DNA of 64,000 bases, taken from the NCBI RefSeq assembly GCF_036324505.1, contig NC_086365.1, forward strand, positions 7,808,655 to 7,872,654. Direction: 5' to 3'. This DNA is from Eleginops maclovinus (taxonomy: Eukaryota; Chordata; Actinopteri; Perciformes; Eleginopidae). The position numbers were made by a program, and so were the translations under genes. Under the pieces are notes generated by a model. That model was not told the DNA's origin. It did no database searches and saw only the letters and a program-made list of their open reading frames with translations. The number at the start of each line of letters is the position of its first letter. The first letter of the stretch is position 1. Of the stretch, positions 60,160 to 64,000 are shown piece after piece.

Positions 60160-60519
60160 GTGAGTGGGGAAGTGGAGAGGATGCTCGGACAGGATACTGC
60201 TCTTGTTGGTCTGTTATGAATAAAGCTAGCACTCATGTTTGTTTTATTTACAGCTAATGCGATATGATAAGAGTGACATGCAGGGTAGCCTAAGCCTAGA
60301 CACAGGGCAGGACACAAAGAGAGTAAGGGATTATATTAGAGGGTTTTTTTTTTTTTTTTTGTGCTAAATACCATGTTTTGGTATGGTAGCTTGTCAGGGC
60401 TAGCCACGTTATTGTCATGCTGTTAACATCCTCAACATGGCATTGATACACACAGCTGCAGCATTTTAGCTCATGTCAGTGATGAATCAAAACAATTTGG
60501 CTAAAACATTGTTTGTCTA

Positions 60520-60521
<2 letters not shown>

Positions 60522-60578
<57 letters not shown>
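60522..60578 (+). repeat. (TG)n microsatellite
   Basis: About 28 TG units in dgki intron 1, 360 bp after the first exon. Confidence 0.96.
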
Positions 60579-60579
<1 letters not shown>

Positions 60580-63254
60580 TCCCTGTGGGTGTTGTAGCCA
60601 TGTTGTGTTGGAGCATGTGAAGAGGGGGGAGGGAGAGTATTGATTTGGGGGAAATGTGTGTGTCTGTTTGTGTATGTTTTATGAGTGTGTATGTGTGTGT
60701 GAATGCCAGCAGCAGCCTGACACCCTGGTGCGACTGGCAGCTGCTGTTGATAGTGAAAACTGGACAGAGACCAAACACACACACACACTCACAATCCCAC
60801 ACACTCACAGCCGTTTTAGTTGTCAAATGTCACTGTCAGGAATGTGAGGCATCTATCTATCTGCCTGTCAATTTGGACTTTGATTGATGCTCTGTCTCTG
60901 TGTTTGTCACCTTCTGTATTTGGAGGTCAAATCAAATATTTTAACTGTTTTGTGTCAGATAAACTTGTTGGTATCTGGTTGATTTATTTAGGGAACTGTG
61001 GCAAGTAAAGCGACAGTTTAAGTAACTATACTTTGCAAGATTCAATCAGCAACTAATTGATTGAGCATATATCTGGTCTATTTTCTCTTTGTGTTTATTT
61101 GTGCACCTTGATATGTAAAACGAAGCAACACATATTTTTGCCCTAATTTGTTTTATTAATATAAGCAATTAATGAATCACGAAAAGAAGAGATCATATAA
61201 GCTTTACATGAAGGCTTTTTATTTCACTATAGTTAATGTCTCAATCATATTAAATATGTTTCATGTACACACTTTAAAACTGAATTTTGAGACAGAAAGT
61301 CACCTTATTTAATCTAGTTATGTTACAATATAATCCTATTTGGCAGATGATGATTTGTCCGTTTCATTATTTTGAAGATTCATAGTCTATTGAAATGCCC
61401 ACTTGAGCTACATATACTGTAAGCAATTACTTTCCCAAGGTAAGACTCATTTTAATTTTTTTTCCGTCAGTTCAAGAGTTTCTCTTCCTCTGTGTGTTTC
61501 CCCTGGGGAACCGCTTTTGGGTTAAGTGAGGTTTCCATGAGATTGTGCATAATCAGGAGTGCCGCAGCTGGTTCACTCTGTCCGTTTTATAACTGCAGGA
61601 GTAGTAGATAAATCTGATTCATCAGTCCGAAAAAACCCTGCAGATAACTGGTAAAGGGATGGATTTGGTCAATTGTGCATGTCAAATCTAGCTATGTAAT
61701 CTGGAATAAAGGCTGATCATCTGACCCTCGTCATATGTGCTGCAGAGTTTCAGCATGAAGCCATGCTGTTTCATTACTAATTCAACATAAATTCAAGAGA
61801 TGAGTGATGCGTTTGGGACGTGTAAAGGTGCACTGATCAATCTTAAGCTGCAGAACACTAACTGAAATATTCAAATCCAGTGAAATATTAATGTTCGCAA
61901 AAGATAAAAGGTTCATATTTGACTGGTCGGGATGCTGTTAGCTATGCTTCCGACATTTTGAATTAGTTTTGCGTGCATGATGGAGGCAAAACAATTTCGC
62001 TCCTTAAAAGCTTTTTAAGGGTCTACATTTGTTACGTTGCCGTTAAAGATGCTTTAACAGCTGCCGGATCTGTTCAAATGTGTGCAGCAGAGCAGCAAAC
62101 TACACCTCAAAATAACTACCCCTTTCTTGCAAATAGTTAGAAGAGAAAAAAGATAACGCTCTCAATCTGTACAATATAAAAGAAACTACAACTGGGCAAC
62201 TTTCCTTAGCATGAAGACTGGAATCACACAGGGGAAACGGCTAGCCTGGCTTTGTCCAAAGATAAAAGCAACACCTCTGTAGGCCACTAATTGACATGCT
62301 TTATTTGTTTAATCAGTGGTTTGTGGTTGTGGTTTTACAGGGGGTTGTGTGCTGGACTATTTATTTTTACTCACTGGTTGCCTAGTAACTTCACAATGAC
62401 GACAATGCTCTATTGAAGATTTCCTAAACTTGTCAAACTAATCCTTTAAAAACTTCAGTCAGATTCTCTGTGCTCCATTTCACATTACGCTCCATCCACG
62501 TTGCTTTGGGTTTAAGCTCTTTAATTCGCAACAGATTCAAATGTATATATTTGATAGAAATGGTTAGTGAAAATGACGGAATAAATATACTCGCGAAAAA
62601 TGACTGAGCAACATTATTTTCCACCCATGTCACCGTCAGCTTTGTAGCTTTCCCAGTAATTTATCTCAGTGCTGGTGTACTGTAAACGGCTTCATTGGAA
62701 ATCCCCAGTTGGATTAATTGCATTTGGAAAGAGAACATTTGGCTCATGTATCTAACTGCAGCCATTGTTCTCTATTATTATTCAAAATGTTGTATTTAAT
62801 TGAATACAACAAGAACATTTTACTATTAATAAAGAAGCACACTCTCACTTACTGTTAATGGAGTTTTTGTTTCACCATTTAAATGAAAGGACTGTTTTCT
62901 GGCCTCTGTAGAAATAAGCTTCTGGCATTATTTTAGTGCTCCACTGTATCTTAATTGTATGGACTTGACAAATGCAGTCTGGTGCTTTTATTGCACTTCT
63001 TTACTATTGTAGAGACACGCAGTAAGTCACCATGTCTTGGTGTTGTTTGACCTTTGGCCTCATTGGATAGGGCTATGTATAATCTATGAATTTTCCTCTT
63101 CATTGGATCAGCCATGTGGAGGAAATGGCATTAGCTGGTGGGAAGATGGTTTGAAAGAAGGTGGTTTACATAGCTTTGAAGTGACCAGTGCCAAGAAGGG
63201 AATTACCATATGTGGTGATATGAAAGAGCTGAGAAATGATGGCATTGAACATCA

Positions 63255-63434
<180 letters not shown>

Positions 63435-63815
63435 CAGCGTAAAGCACGTGCAACTTATCTGCCAGATATTTGTAACAGCGTGTGTGTGTGTTCCCAGAAT
63501 ACTGTCCCACCTTTTTATCTATTATTAGACGTCTCACCCGTCAGCCTGCATGACAGTCAGAAAGACAGTTGCTTTGTGTGTCACGCGTACCAGTTAGTCA
63601 GCGCGACAGATAGTCTGTATGACATTACATCAATTAGCTGGTCATTCAACCAGCCGGACTCTCAATCCGTAAGTGAGTTAGTGAGTCACAAAGTGCTTTT
63701 TCTAGGCACTTCCTGTCTGTGACTGTCAGCTGGTCAGCAGTTCACTTTTACATTTTACTGACATTTCAGCTGACCAGAAAGGGATTCATCGAGAATTGTA
63801 CTCTTCGATGTTCAT

Positions 63816-63990
63816 AGGGCTGCAAGTAACTGCCCATAATTTTCCTAGGTTAATCCGGTAATTTGTCTATAACACGTCAGTGAAACATTTCCTCAAAGCC
63901 CAAGGTAATGTGTTGATCTGTCAATCCAAAACCCAAAGAATTCACTGTAATATGATAGAAATAAAGTACAATAATAAACAAAGCAGGACA
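63816..63990 (+). repeat. MITE-like dispersed repeat, second copy
   Basis: Begins agggctgcaagtaactg and shares ccaaggtaatgt and tccaaaacccaaa with the copy at 32440-32640 in the same order. It is degraded and possibly cut by the window edge. Confidence 0.55.
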
Positions 63991-64000
63991 TTTATATTAA

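Overview
This is vertebrate nuclear DNA, almost certainly from a ray-finned fish. It is AT-rich, its genes are split by GT-AG introns of 84 bp to 15.5 kb, it holds about 17 long TG/CA microsatellite tracts, and its dispersed repeats (two tRNA-derived SINEs, LINE 3' ends, hAT-type MITEs) look like teleost families. I cannot name the species. No prokaryotic, viral or plasmid gene set is present.

Layout. (1) 1-6.2 kb, minus strand: two tetraspanin-type first coding exons (ATG at 1857 and at 6198). They have the same exon boundary and phase and lie 4.3 kb apart; the rest of the gene(s) lies left of the window. (2) 9.2-19.1 kb, plus: a complete 14-exon gene of the C12orf56 family (576 codons in my model). 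(3) 20.3-24.0 kb, minus: a complete 10-exon BAAT/acyl-CoA thioesterase family gene (426 codons) with a serine nucleophile and a C-terminal AKL peroxisomal signal. (4) 26.1-29.65 kb, plus: ssbp1, the mitochondrial single-stranded DNA-binding protein (147 codons). (5) 31.97-54.2 kb, plus: creb3l2, an ER-anchored bZIP transcription factor (12 coding exons, 548 codons, 15.5-kb first intron). (6) 59.94 kb to the right edge, plus: the first coding exon of dgki (diacylglycerol kinase iota) with a TATA box. The creb3l2-dgki neighbourhood matches the order known on human 7q33.

The genes do not form a pathway. Orientation gives two divergent promoter regions (tetraspanin/C12orf56-like and BAAT-like/ssbp1) and one convergent pair (C12orf56-like/BAAT-like). 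All models were spliced by eye. Reading phase was checked across every junction of the four complete genes and closes to an intact frame in each.

I found no new biological system. The points most worth checking are the paired tetraspanin first exons, an exon whose 3' splice site is preceded by a TG repeat instead of a polypyrimidine tract, a GC-AG intron required for frame, an 84-nt frame-preserving intron that is itself open, a 16-nt microexon, conflicting targeting signals on the BAAT-like enzyme, and well-bounded transposon copies with target-site duplications.
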